This document shows, in pieces, positions 6,655 to 13,759 of a DNA stretch of 13,863 bases (its first letter is position 1; each line of letters opens with the position of its first letter). This stretch comes from Ruminococcus sp. UBA4275 (lineage in GTDB: Bacteria; Bacillota; Clostridia; Oscillospirales; Ruminococcaceae): the NCBI GenBank assembly GCA_002395085.1, contig DGVV01000061.1, positions 1 through 13,863 on the forward strand, written 5' to 3'. A program made the position numbers and the translations under genes. The notes below the pieces were generated by a model. It was not told where the DNA came from, ran no database searches, and saw only the letters and a program-made list of their open reading frames with translations.

Positions 6655-8058
6655 ATGAATATGGCGAAAATCAAAGTTACCGAAACCGTGCTGCGTGACG
6701 CGCATCAGTCGCTGATCGCAACGCGCATGACCACCGATGAAATGCTCCCGATTCTTCCGGCAATGGATGAAATTGGCTTTCATTCCGTCGAGTGCTGGGG
6801 CGGCGCAACCTTCGATTCCTGCCTGCGCTTCCTCAATGAAGATCCGTGGGAGAGACTGCGCATCATCAAGAAGAATATGCCCAAGACCCCGCTTCAGATG
6901 CTGTTCCGCGGTCAGAATATGCTGGGCTACCGCCACTATGCCGATGACGTCGTCGAATACTTCGTGCAGAAGTCCATCGCAAACGGCATCGACATCATCC
7001 GTATCTTCGATGCGCTCAACGACATCCGCAACCTCGAAACCGCAATCAGAGCGGCGAAGAAAGAGGGCGCACATACGCAGGTCGCAATGAGCTTTACCTC
7101 CGGTGACATCTTCACCGATGAATACTATGTCGGCTACGCAAAACAGATCGAGGAAGCCGGCGCAGATTCCATCTGCATCAAGGATATGGCTGCCCTGCTT
7201 ACGCCTTACCGCGCAGAATCGCTCGTCAAGGCGCTCAAGAAGGCTACCAAGCTCCCGATTCAGCTCCATACGCACTATACCTCCGGTCTGGCATCCATGT
7301 GCCTGATGAAGGCGGTTGAGGCGGGCGTCGATGTCATCGACACCGCGATGTCTCCGCTCGCACTCGGTACATCCCATGCCCCGACGGAGTCGATGGTTGC
7401 TGCCCTGCGCGGCACAGAATATGATACCGGCCTCGACCTCGTGAAGCTCAGCGAGATCCGCACCTACTTCATGACGCTGCGCGAGAAGTACATCAAGTCC
7501 GGTCTGCTCGATCCCAAGATGCTCGCAACCGACGCCAAGACCCTGATCTATCAGGTTCCGGGCGGTATGCTCTCCAACCTCCTCTCCCAGCTCAAGCAGG
7601 CTGGCAAGGAAGATCAGCTCACCGCAGTTCTGGAAGAAGTGCCGCGCGTCCGCAAGGATGCCGGTATGCCGCCGCTCGTCACCCCGACCTCCCAGATTGT
7701 TGGTACGCAGGCGGTGTTCAATATCATCGGCGGCGAGCGTTATAAGATGGTAACCAAGGAATTCCGCGCAATGGTCCGCGGCGAGTACGGCAAGACCCCG
7801 CTCCCGATCGACCCCGCTTTCCAGAAGATGATCCTCAAGGATGCAGAGCCGATTACCTGCCGTCCCGCAGATCTCCTCGAACCGGAGCTGGATAAGCTCA
7901 AGGAGGAGTGCGCAGAGTGGATTACGCAGGAGGAGGATGTCCTCTCCTATGCGCAGTTCGGACAGGTTGCTGTCAAGTTCTTCGAGAAGCGCCGCGACAA
8001 GCAGTTTGGTCTTGACGGCGTTCACGGCGATCCCGCAAAACGCATCCACGCTGTCTGA
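6655..8058 (+). CDS. Pyruvate/oxaloacetate carboxyltransferase (transcarboxylase 5S / OadA / PycB type)
   Basis: The 467-residue TIM-barrel enzyme moves a carboxyl group between biotin and pyruvate/oxaloacetate. TETVLRDAHQSLIATRM (9-25) contains the metal-binding Asp15, and VECWGGATFDSCLRFLNEDPWERLR (45-69) is the family signature. K176 in CIKDMAALL is the expected carboxylated lysine, and H205 and H207 in LHTHYTSG are the other metal ligands. The C-terminal conserved region (about 300-467) ends in KFFEKRRDKQFGLDG without a biotin domain, which is supplied by the gene just before it. That is how transcarboxylase 5S and split oxaloacetate decarboxylases are built. The gap to the carrier gene is 14 bases and the ribosome binding site is weak. 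ATG 6661 is an equally likely start (MAKIKVTETVLRD). OadA of a sodium pump would need an OadB membrane partner, and none is present here. Confidence 0.93.
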   Translation: MNMAKIKVTETVLRDAHQSLIATRMTTDEMLPILPAMDEIGFHSVECWGGATFDSCLRFLNEDPWERLRIIKKNMPKTPLQMLFRGQNMLGYRHYADDVVEYFVQKSIANGIDIIRIFDALNDIRNLETAIRAAKKEGAHTQVAMSFTSGDIFTDEYYVGYAKQIEEAGADSICIKDMAALLTPYRAESLVKALKKATKLPIQLHTHYTSGLASMCLMKAVEAGVDVIDTAMSPLALGTSHAPTESMVAALRGTEYDTGLDLVKLSEIRTYFMTLREKYIKSGLLDPKMLATDAKTLIYQVPGGMLSNLLSQLKQAGKEDQLTAVLEEVPRVRKDAGMPPLVTPTSQIVGTQAVFNIIGGERYKMVTKEFRAMVRGEYGKTPLPIDPAFQKMILKDAEPITCRPADLLEPELDKLKEECAEWITQEEDVLSYAQFGQVAVKFFEKRRDKQFGLDGVHGDPAKRIHAV

Positions 8059-8086
8059 TGCGGGGAATCACGGGATTGCTGCATCA
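8056..8086 (+). other. Two-part hairpin between the 5S-type gene and metA
   Basis: TGATGC (8056-8061) pairs with GCATCA (8081-8086), and inside it AATC (8066-8069) pairs with GATT (8074-8077) around a 4-base loop. The element begins on the stop codon of the 5S-type gene. It lacks a T tract, so read-through into metA is expected. It could slow polymerase or act in mRNA processing. Confidence 0.3.
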
Positions 8087-8109
8087 AAATCTGAAAGGAG
8101 TCTCGTGCT

Positions 8110-9057
8110 TTGCCGATTTGCATTTCACCGGAGCTGCCTGCCTATCAGGCGCTCCTGAATGAGCATATTTTCGTGATGAGCAGTGAGCGGGCAGCCCATC
8201 AGGACATCCGCCCGCTGCGCATCCTGATTCTCAATATCATGCCAAAGAAGCTGGAGACGGAATTACAGCTTCTGCGTCTGCTCAGCAATACGCCGCTTCA
8301 GGTCGATATTTCCCTGCTGCGGATGCAGACGCACGTTTCCAAAAATACTGCGCAGAGTCATCTCGATGCCTTCTATACCACGCTCAGCGAGATCCGCGAA
8401 CAGTTCTTCGACGGCATGATCATTACCGGTGCGCCGGTGGAACAGCTCGAATTCGAGGCTGTTGATTACTGGAAAGAGATCTGTGACCTCATGGAATGGT
8501 CGAAAACACACGTTTTCAGTACGCTGCACATCTGCTGGGGCGCACAGGCGGGTCTCTATTATCACTTCGGTGTGCCGAAATATCTGCTGGAAAAAAAGAT
8601 GTTCGGCATCTTCCCGCACCGCACAGAAGTCAAGCATTCGCTGCTGCTGCGCGGCTTCGATGACGTTTTTTCCGTACCGCATTCGCGTCATACCGAGGTG
8701 CGCAGAGCCGACATCGAAAAAGTGCCGCAGCTCAAGATTCTCACAAGTTCGGAGCAGGCAGGTGTTCACATCGTCGCCAATAAAAACGGCAGACAGTATT
8801 TCATTACCGGCCATTCTGAATATGACCGCAATACGCTTGCTGCTGAATATTTCCGTGACCGCGAAAAGGGTCTGGAAATTGAACTGCCCGTGGGATATTT
8901 CCCGCATGACGATCCCACGCAGCCGCCGCAATTTTCATGGCGCTGCCACGCGAATCTTATGTTCTCGAACTGGCTCAACCACTGTGTCTATCAGCGGACA
9001 CCGTTTGATCTGACGGAGCTGCTGATCCGCCGCTGGGACTGGGAAACGGAGTATTGA
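8110..9057 (+). CDS. metA: Homoserine O-acetyltransferase, MetA family
   Basis: The 315-residue enzyme catalyses the first committed step of methionine synthesis, acylation of homoserine. The N-terminus MPICISPELPAYQALLNEHIFVM matches MetA throughout and supports a TTG start at 8110, which has an AAGGAG site 9 bases upstream. Family numbering is kept exactly: the nucleophile Cys142 is in LHICWGAQA, and His235 and Glu237 are in ITGHSEYD. Residue 111, in TGAPVE, is Glu. In this family Glu111 is known to go with acetyl-CoA use, as in Bacillus, and Gly111 with succinyl-CoA use, as in E. coli, so acetyl-CoA is the predicted donor. It lies 51 bases after the 5S-type gene with no terminator or promoter seen between, so it is probably read from the carboxyltransferase promoter. 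No SAM riboswitch or T-box fits in the short gap. Confidence 0.96.
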   Translation: MPICISPELPAYQALLNEHIFVMSSERAAHQDIRPLRILILNIMPKKLETELQLLRLLSNTPLQVDISLLRMQTHVSKNTAQSHLDAFYTTLSEIREQFFDGMIITGAPVEQLEFEAVDYWKEICDLMEWSKTHVFSTLHICWGAQAGLYYHFGVPKYLLEKKMFGIFPHRTEVKHSLLLRGFDDVFSVPHSRHTEVRRADIEKVPQLKILTSSEQAGVHIVANKNGRQYFITGHSEYDRNTLAAEYFRDREKGLEIELPVGYFPHDDPTQPPQFSWRCHANLMFSNWLNHCVYQRTPFDLTELLIRRWDWETEY

Positions 9058-9075
9058 GCGATTTCATGTCAAACT

Positions 9076-9081
9076 GAGGTG
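9076..9081 (+). promoter_or_regulatory. Ribosome binding site deciding the start of the DUF4190-like gene
   Basis: GAGGTG lies 9 bases before ATG 9091. The longer in-frame GTG start at 9079 would fall inside this site and has no site of its own, so ATG 9091 is preferred. Confidence 0.65.
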
Positions 9082-9090
9082 TCACTTCCT

Positions 9091-9747
9091 ATGGATCAAA
9101 ACAATGTCAATCTGAATAAAGATGCGGGGCAGAATCAGACGCCGCCGCCTGTACAGATTCCGCCTGCCGCCAGCTACGGCGAACCGGATCCTGTGCCGCA
9201 GCGTGCGAAAAAGGGTTTTGCCATTACGGCGCTGGTGCTGGGTATTGTCAGCATCCTCGGAATCTGCTGCTGCCTGAACCTGATCACTGTGCCGCTTGTA
9301 CTGATTTTCGGTATCATCTCCCTCGCCACAAAGCGCGGCGGTACGGGCATGGCAATTACCGGTATTATACTGGCTGTGCTGAGTATCGTGATTACCGGCT
9401 CTGTTGTGCTGTCAGCACGGGATTTCTACCCCTACACAGAAACCATTGTAGAAGATTATACGCGGCTTGTGCAGGAGCAGGATACGGTATTCCCTGCCTA
9501 TGAGGAGGACGGCACGCTGCCGGATTATATCCAGAAGTACGCAGAGCCGCCGTATTCCGATTTGCTCCAGAAGTACGATATCACGATCTACGATGTGATG
9601 GATGCGCTGCTGGCACAGTACCAGAACGGCGGGCTCTCCGCAAACGGGATGAACGGCGTCCATGTGGACACGGAAGAACCCCCGTCTGCTTCTTCCCTGC
9701 CGGATAACCTGATTCTGGCGCTGCCGCTGATTCAGCCGGCATTCTGA
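9091..9747 (+). CDS. DUF4190-like small membrane protein
   Basis: The 218-residue protein has a Gln/Pro-rich cytoplasmic N-terminus (1-40) followed by a Gly-rich hydrophobic block with two helices (about 43-80 and 86-107). The segment FAITALVLGIVSILGICCCLN and, later, KRGGTGMAITGIILAVLSIV is the DUF4190 pattern seen in many Gram-positive membrane proteins of unknown role. The remaining residues (108-218) form an extracytoplasmic domain without a recognised fold, containing a YxxxxxDxxPxYxxxG-like acidic stretch (about 123-145). It lies 33 bases after metA and is followed by a strong terminator, so it is the last gene of the operon. Nothing in the context explains its job. Start ATG 9091 was chosen for its GAGGTG site. 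Confidence 0.75.
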   Translation: MDQNNVNLNKDAGQNQTPPPVQIPPAASYGEPDPVPQRAKKGFAITALVLGIVSILGICCCLNLITVPLVLIFGIISLATKRGGTGMAITGIILAVLSIVITGSVVLSARDFYPYTETIVEDYTRLVQEQDTVFPAYEEDGTLPDYIQKYAEPPYSDLLQKYDITIYDVMDALLAQYQNGGLSANGMNGVHVDTEEPPSASSLPDNLILALPLIQPAF

Positions 9748-9759
9748 GGTTTGAGATGA

Positions 9760-9792
9760 GGGCATCGGACACACACTGTCCGGTGCCCTTTT
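9760..9792 (+). terminator. Intrinsic terminator of the carboxyltransferase-metA operon
   Basis: GGGCATCGGACA and TGTCCGGTGCCC form a 12-bp stem (one T-G pair) with a 5-base loop, followed at once by TTTT. It begins 13 bases after the stop codon of the DUF4190-like gene. This is the clearest terminator in the window and sets the end of the operon that starts at 4750. Confidence 0.9.
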
Positions 9793-9808
9793 CCTGTGAG
9801 AATGTGTC

Positions 9809-9837
9809 TTGCCTTTTATAAGAAAATCTGTTATAAT
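9809..9837 (+). promoter_or_regulatory. Sigma-A type promoter of the zinc-ribbon membrane protein / flavoprotein operon
   Basis: TTGCCT (-35, 9809-9814), a 17-base spacer and a perfect TATAAT (-10, 9832-9837) preceded by TGT make an extended -10 promoter. Transcription should start near 9844, about 28 bases before ATG 9872. It follows the terminator at 9760-9792 by 16 bases. Confidence 0.88.
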
Positions 9838-9871
9838 AGTAACATCATTTCTGAAAACAGGAGGAAATAAA

Positions 9872-10975
9872 ATGGGATTTCGTGCAAATGATTTTGCGTC
9901 GTCTGTCGGGCTGCAGTACGATAAATCCGCGCATACATTCTGGGGCGATCTTGCCGGGTATCCGGTGCTGATCCGTGACCTTTCTTCACGCAATACGCTG
10001 CTGTTTCAGCTTACGGCAAAGCCGGCTGCGGAAGAACCCCGTCAGTCGGTGCTGGAGGCGTGGCAGATGTCGCGTTCGGGTGTGAGCAATCTCGAATATG
10101 CAAACAACCGCCTTTCCTGTGTTCTTTCCATTCCGAAGAAAGAGCCGTATGAGAACCTTGCCCGAACAATTGCAGAACTGGTTGCGCTGGCGCGGGATCA
10201 TCAGTTGACTGCCTGCTGCGCAGGATGCGGTGCGGAGTACGGATATGAGCCGGTTTTGCTCGATGAATCTCCCGCAACGCTTTGTGCAGCGTGTCAGTCG
10301 CGGGTGCGGGATAATATGGATCAGCTCGAAGCTGATGCAGCGGAGATCCGCCCGAATATCACCGGCAATGCTATGGGCATCGTGCTTGGCACGGTGGTCG
10401 TTTTCGTGCTGACATGGGTTGTCCTCAAGATGGGCTATCTCAGCTATCTGACGGGCTATGCCGGTCTGCTGGTCGGTCTGATGCTCATGAAAAAGCTCGG
10501 CAAAAAGGTCACGCTGCCTGCGGGCATCATCGCGATTGTGCTGTGCATCGCAGCAGCCTGCGCCGCAACGCTGCATTCCTTCTCGGCGGAGTTTGCAGAG
10601 TTTAATCAGGAAAATCTTTCCAATGCGGAGGATTACTGCAAATCCTATGAGGAGGCGCAGGAGTCGCTGCTGAGCATGGACGATGACGAGATCTCTGCGC
10701 TGGAAAAAGAGACCGGCGAGAACTACACGGTCATGCTGAACAAGATGCGCTCGCGCTATGAGACCTGTAAGCTCATCCGCGATAACCAGACCACCGGCGA
10801 CTGCTTCCGCAGCTTTAAGACGCTGCTGAATAATGAAGCCTATAAGAGCGCAAAACCGGAGTTTGTCAAGAGCATCATCTGGGCGTTCGCGACCATTATT
10901 CTCGGCGGCGCTGTTACGCTGCCGTCGATCCTGCGCGAATCGAAGGGCAAGCATACGCTGCGGGTGCTGCGCTGA
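9872..10975 (+). CDS. Membrane protein of unknown function with an internal zinc-ribbon-like motif
   Basis: I do not recognise this 367-residue protein. The N-terminal 110 residues look like a soluble mixed alpha/beta domain. CCAGC (C115, C116, C119) and CAAC (C138, C141) then give two CxxC knuckles 18 residues apart, as in a zinc ribbon. Membrane helices follow at about 167-186, 190-206 and 216-234. Residues 235-333 form a hydrophilic helical region rich in Glu/Asp and with scattered Cys (C256, C299, C311), and a last helix lies at about 334-352 before a basic tail. The start ATG 9872 has AGGAGG 7 bases upstream. The open frame reaches back to 9809, but that overlaps the promoter. The stop codon overlaps the ATG of the flavoprotein gene by one base (TGATG), so the two are co-translated. 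A role alongside that flavoprotein is only an inference. Confidence 0.75.
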   Translation: MGFRANDFASSVGLQYDKSAHTFWGDLAGYPVLIRDLSSRNTLLFQLTAKPAAEEPRQSVLEAWQMSRSGVSNLEYANNRLSCVLSIPKKEPYENLARTIAELVALARDHQLTACCAGCGAEYGYEPVLLDESPATLCAACQSRVRDNMDQLEADAAEIRPNITGNAMGIVLGTVVVFVLTWVVLKMGYLSYLTGYAGLLVGLMLMKKLGKKVTLPAGIIAIVLCIAAACAATLHSFSAEFAEFNQENLSNAEDYCKSYEEAQESLLSMDDDEISALEKETGENYTVMLNKMRSRYETCKLIRDNQTTGDCFRSFKTLLNNEAYKSAKPEFVKSIIWAFATIILGGAVTLPSILRESKGKHTLRVLR

Positions 10976-12216
10976 TGAAGCACATAGCAGTCATCGGGGG
11001 CGGCGCATCCGGTCTCAGCGCGGCGATTGCGGCTGCGGAATGCGGCGCTCAGGTGACGGTGCTGGAACGGCTGCCGCGTGTCGGGAAAAAGATTCTGCTC
11101 ACCGGAAACGGCAGATGCAATCTCGGCACACGCGACTATGCGCCGGAACAGTTTGCAGCACGGTTTCACGGTTCGTTTCCTGCGGCGCGGAATCTGCTGG
11201 CGGAGTTTGATGCGGATGCCTATTTCCGGCGGTTCGGGCTGCTGACGCGGACAGACAGCGCCGGCAGAATGTATCCTTACAGCAATACCGCCGCTTCTGT
11301 GCTGGATGCGCTGCGCTTTGCAGCAGAACAGCGCGGGGTGGAATTCCGCTGCGGGATGCAGGTGACGGATTTGCGGCGCAAGGGCGATGTCTGGCAGATT
11401 ATCTGCGGAAATACGTCTGTTTCGGCAGATGCGGTCATTGCAGCGGCGGGCGGTTCGGCTGCTCCTGCCTGCGGCACAGACGGCAATCTGCTGCCGGTGC
11501 TGCAAAAACTGGGACACAGCATTGTACCGGCGCTGCCTGCCCTCTGTCCTGTTCCGACGGATGCAGCGCGGGTCAAGCCGCTTGCCGGAATGCGTGTGCA
11601 GGCGGCGGTCACGGCAATGCTGCACGGCAAAGCACTCAAAACAGAACGCGGAGAGGTGCAGTTTACGGCGGGTGCGCTTTCGGGCATCTGCGTGTTCAAT
11701 CTCTCGCGGCTGGCTGCCATTCACGGCAGCGACATGGAGTTATCGCTCGATTTGCTGCCCGATCTGGATGCGGCTCAGGCGGCGGATTATCTGCGGATGC
11801 TGATGCAGCAGCGCGGACGTCTCGCGGGGAATGAGCTGCTGACCGGTGTGCTGCCGCGGCGCGTCGGAGAGACACTGCTGAAGCAGATCTGCGGCAAAAT
11901 CAGCGGGGAGGCGCATACGCTGCTGCGCGCCGGCGCGGATATTCAGAGACTTTGCACGCTGCTGAAGGACTGGCGTTTTCCGGTGGCAGGAACGGCGGCA
12001 TTCACGCAGGCACAGGTGACGGCAGGCGGTGTTTCGGGGCGGAGTCTCCGGAATGATCTGTCTTCACGGATTGTGCCGGAATTGTATTTCTGCGGGGAAC
12101 TGATCGACATTGACGGTGACTGCGGAGGCTACAATCTGATGTGGGCGTGGTGCAGCGGCGATTTTGCCGGACGGCGTGCCTGCGGATGCAATTCCGCGCA
12201 GCTGCGCTCCCGATGA
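10975..12216 (+). CDS. BaiN/HI0933-type NAD(P)/FAD-dependent oxidoreductase
   Basis: The 413-residue flavoprotein belongs to the HI0933/YhiN/BaiN family. The N-terminal FAD Rossmann motif is VIGGGASGLSAAIAAA (6-21), with E31 at the end of the second strand. GKKILLTGNGRCNLG (37-51) is the family hallmark. AVIAAAGGSAAP near 153 and a C-terminal YFCGELIDIDGDCGGYNLMWAWCSG block (around residue 370-395) complete the FAD site. The length is normal for the family (about 400-420). BaiN of bile-acid 7-dehydroxylating Clostridium is a member, but most homologues are in bacteria without that pathway and have no firm substrate, so a bile-acid role should not be assumed. Translation is coupled to the gene before it by a one-base overlap. 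No terminator was seen after it. Confidence 0.92.
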   Translation: MKHIAVIGGGASGLSAAIAAAECGAQVTVLERLPRVGKKILLTGNGRCNLGTRDYAPEQFAARFHGSFPAARNLLAEFDADAYFRRFGLLTRTDSAGRMYPYSNTAASVLDALRFAAEQRGVEFRCGMQVTDLRRKGDVWQIICGNTSVSADAVIAAAGGSAAPACGTDGNLLPVLQKLGHSIVPALPALCPVPTDAARVKPLAGMRVQAAVTAMLHGKALKTERGEVQFTAGALSGICVFNLSRLAAIHGSDMELSLDLLPDLDAAQAADYLRMLMQQRGRLAGNELLTGVLPRRVGETLLKQICGKISGEAHTLLRAGADIQRLCTLLKDWRFPVAGTAAFTQAQVTAGGVSGRSLRNDLSSRIVPELYFCGELIDIDGDCGGYNLMWAWCSGDFAGRRACGCNSAQLRSR

Positions 12217-12291
12217 ACCGAAAATTTCACATAATCTGATTCAAAATTCTGTGAGGAAATGCGGCTGCATTCCGAATTATATAGTAACAGC

Positions 12292-12299
12292 GAGGTGAT
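12292..12299 (+). promoter_or_regulatory. Ribosome binding site deciding the sigma-factor start
   Basis: GAGGTGAT is nearly the full complement of the 16S rRNA 3' end and lies 4 bases before GTG 12304. ATG 12298 overlaps the site and ATG 12259 has GTGAGGA only one base away, so GTG 12304 is the best-placed start. The 87 bases between the flavoprotein stop and this start hold no convincing sigma-A promoter. Confidence 0.65.
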
Positions 12300-12303
12300 G
12301 GCT

Positions 12304-12876
12304 GTGTCTGATGCAGATCTTCTGCAATTGCTGCTGGAGCAACCGGAACGCGGATGCGAACAACTGCTCAGGCAATATACCGGTCTGGTGCTGTCAATCT
12401 GCCGTAATAAAATCGGCGGATACTGTACCAATGAAGACATCGAGGAACTGACAAGTGACATTCTGTTCAGCTTCTGGCAGAACCGCGAACAGATCTCACT
12501 GCAAAAAGGGTCGATCCGCGCACTGCTCTCTGTAGTGGCTGTGCGCAGATGCATAGATTGGTACCGCAGCAGCCGGAATCAGGCGCAGAGAAAGACACAG
12601 CCGCTGGATTCCATTCTGCTGACAGAATCCGATCCGAGCCCTGATCCGGAACGGCAGACTGTCTCGCAGGAACAGCGGGCAGAACTGTATGAAGCCGTGC
12701 GGTCACTGGGAGAACCGGATACCGAGATTGTAGTCAGAAAGTATCTCTACGGCGAAACAGCCGCCGATATTGCGCGGCGGCTCTCTATGCGGACGGGAGC
12801 AGTCGAGATGCGGCTTTCCCGTGCGCGCAAAAAGCTGAAAGCGATGCTGGAGGGAGGTGACGGATATGATGCATGA
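12304..12876 (+). CDS. ECF-type RNA polymerase sigma factor (sigma-70 family)
   Basis: The 190-residue protein has the two-domain layout of extracytoplasmic-function sigma factors. Region 2 spans about 20-92, with an acidic segment (NEDIEELTSDILFSFWQN, 43-60) and the promoter-melting/DNA-contact part VVAVRRCIDWYRSS (77-90). A variable linker (92-125) follows, then region 4 (about 128-182) with the helix-turn-helix GETAADIARRLSMRTGAVEMRLSRARKKLK. Such factors redirect RNA polymerase to a small regulon after an envelope signal and are usually held by a membrane anti-sigma factor. The next gene, overlapping by 11 bases, encodes a single-pass membrane protein, which suits that arrangement. GTG 12304 was chosen by its ribosome binding site; ATG 12259 would add 15 residues that do not look conserved. 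Confidence 0.9.
   Translation: MSDADLLQLLLEQPERGCEQLLRQYTGLVLSICRNKIGGYCTNEDIEELTSDILFSFWQNREQISLQKGSIRALLSVVAVRRCIDWYRSSRNQAQRKTQPLDSILLTESDPSPDPERQTVSQEQRAELYEAVRSLGEPDTEIVVRKYLYGETAADIARRLSMRTGAVEMRLSRARKKLKAMLEGGDGYDA
12852..12860 (+). promoter_or_regulatory. Ribosome binding site for the membrane partner, inside the sigma gene
   Basis: GGGAGGTGA, close to the ideal 16S rRNA complement, lies inside the last codons of the sigma gene, 5 bases before ATG 12866 and 8 before ATG 12869. It rules out the GTG start at 12857, which falls within the site, and shows strong, coupled translation of both proteins. Confidence 0.8.
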
Positions 12877-13759
12877 ACAGGATACAGAGCGCTTGGATTT
12901 GCTGGAGCAGATGAGCGATGAAGAACTGCTCGCACTGTTTACAGAATATCCGGCACAGGAAATCCACGACAGTGAAGCAGAAAAACGAATCGCAAACCGC
13001 GTCACAGCGCGCATTCCGCGCGTCAGACCGAGCCGCATCCAGATGCATACGGCCGTTGCGGCAGTTGCCTGTCTGGCGCTTATCATCACAGGTGCGGCAC
13101 TCTGGGCGCGCAATACGCAGCCGCCCATCGCCATTCCGCCGGAGAACAGTCAGGTTACAGAGGTGACCCCTGCCGTCACGACGCTGACCACCGAAACGCA
13201 GATTACCACGGAGACCGTCCCGCATGATGTGACAGTGACAACTGCATCCACATCCAAAACCGGCAGGGACAGCACCTCCCGCGGCGAATCGACCTCAACC
13301 GGATCGACGACGCGCACGACCGAAACTGTTACGCAGTCTGCAGGTCAGGAGAGCGGTGATCATCATGTCACGACGGATGTCACATCGGTTTCGCAGCGCA
13401 CATCATCCAGTACAACATCCAGAACAACAGCCAGCACGACGTTCACACGCCGGACGACGGACGACGAAACCGTTACCCGTTACCGCACCTCGGTCAACTC
13501 GTCTACCAAAATCACCTCGACATTTACCAGAAGAACATCGGCGTCTATGACGACCACGATCCGGAATGTCACCACAACAATCATCATGACAACGACAGAT
13601 TACTACAACGGTGATGATAAGCCGCATACACGCCGTACCACAACAACGACGATGCAGACTACGACATTCCAGTATCCGGATGTTGCGAGTGATTCGGAAA
13701 CCACAGAAACGACTGAGACCACCACGACCACAGAAACAACAATTACGACGATGCCGTAA
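12866..13759 (+). CDS. Single-pass membrane protein with Thr-rich extracytoplasmic tail, putative anti-sigma factor
   Basis: The 297-residue protein has a cytoplasmic N-terminal part (1-61) that looks helical: an acidic stretch LDLLEQMSDEELLALF (10-25) is followed by a basic one before the membrane. One membrane helix (about 62-80) and a long outer tail (96-297) follow. I count 76 threonines in the 202-residue tail, in runs such as TTTTT, mixed with Ser, Arg, Glu and Val but little Pro. No HxxxCxxC zinc anti-sigma motif, RsgI N-domain, dockerin, cohesin or LPxTG signal was seen. The anti-sigma role is inferred from the 11-base overlap with the sigma gene, the topology and the short cytoplasmic domain. 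The tail may be a glycosylated stalk through the cell wall that senses envelope state or ligand. The alternative is a surface protein merely co-transcribed with the sigma factor. Confidence 0.75.
   Translation: MMHEQDTERLDLLEQMSDEELLALFTEYPAQEIHDSEAEKRIANRVTARIPRVRPSRIQMHTAVAAVACLALIITGAALWARNTQPPIAIPPENSQVTEVTPAVTTLTTETQITTETVPHDVTVTTASTSKTGRDSTSRGESTSTGSTTRTTETVTQSAGQESGDHHVTTDVTSVSQRTSSSTTSRTTASTTFTRRTTDDETVTRYRTSVNSSTKITSTFTRRTSASMTTTIRNVTTTIIMTTTDYYNGDDKPHTRRTTTTTMQTTTFQYPDVASDSETTETTETTTTTETTITTMP

Noticed and set aside
6121..8049. Long minus-strand open frame of 642 codons opposite the carrier and 5S-type genes
   Set aside because: It is antisense to clearly conserved enzymes. Its Ala/Gly repeats mirror the Ala/Pro linker codons, and long shadow frames are common in GC-rich coding DNA.
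10975..12216. Bile-acid pathway enzyme based on the BaiN family
   Set aside because: No other bai genes are in the window, and the family is widespread in bacteria without bile-acid metabolism.
12214..12300. Promoter for the sigma gene, either an ECF-like GAAC element near 12215 or a TATAGT box at 12280-12285
   Set aside because: No matching second element was found at a proper distance, and the TATAGT box would start transcription at the ribosome binding site. Read-through from the flavoprotein gene is possible.
12866..13759. Cellulosomal or cell-wall-sorted surface protein
   Set aside because: The Thr-rich tail recalls scaffoldin linkers, but there is no signal peptide, dockerin, cohesin, SLH domain or LPxTG motif, and the membrane helix lies after a 61-residue cytoplasmic segment.
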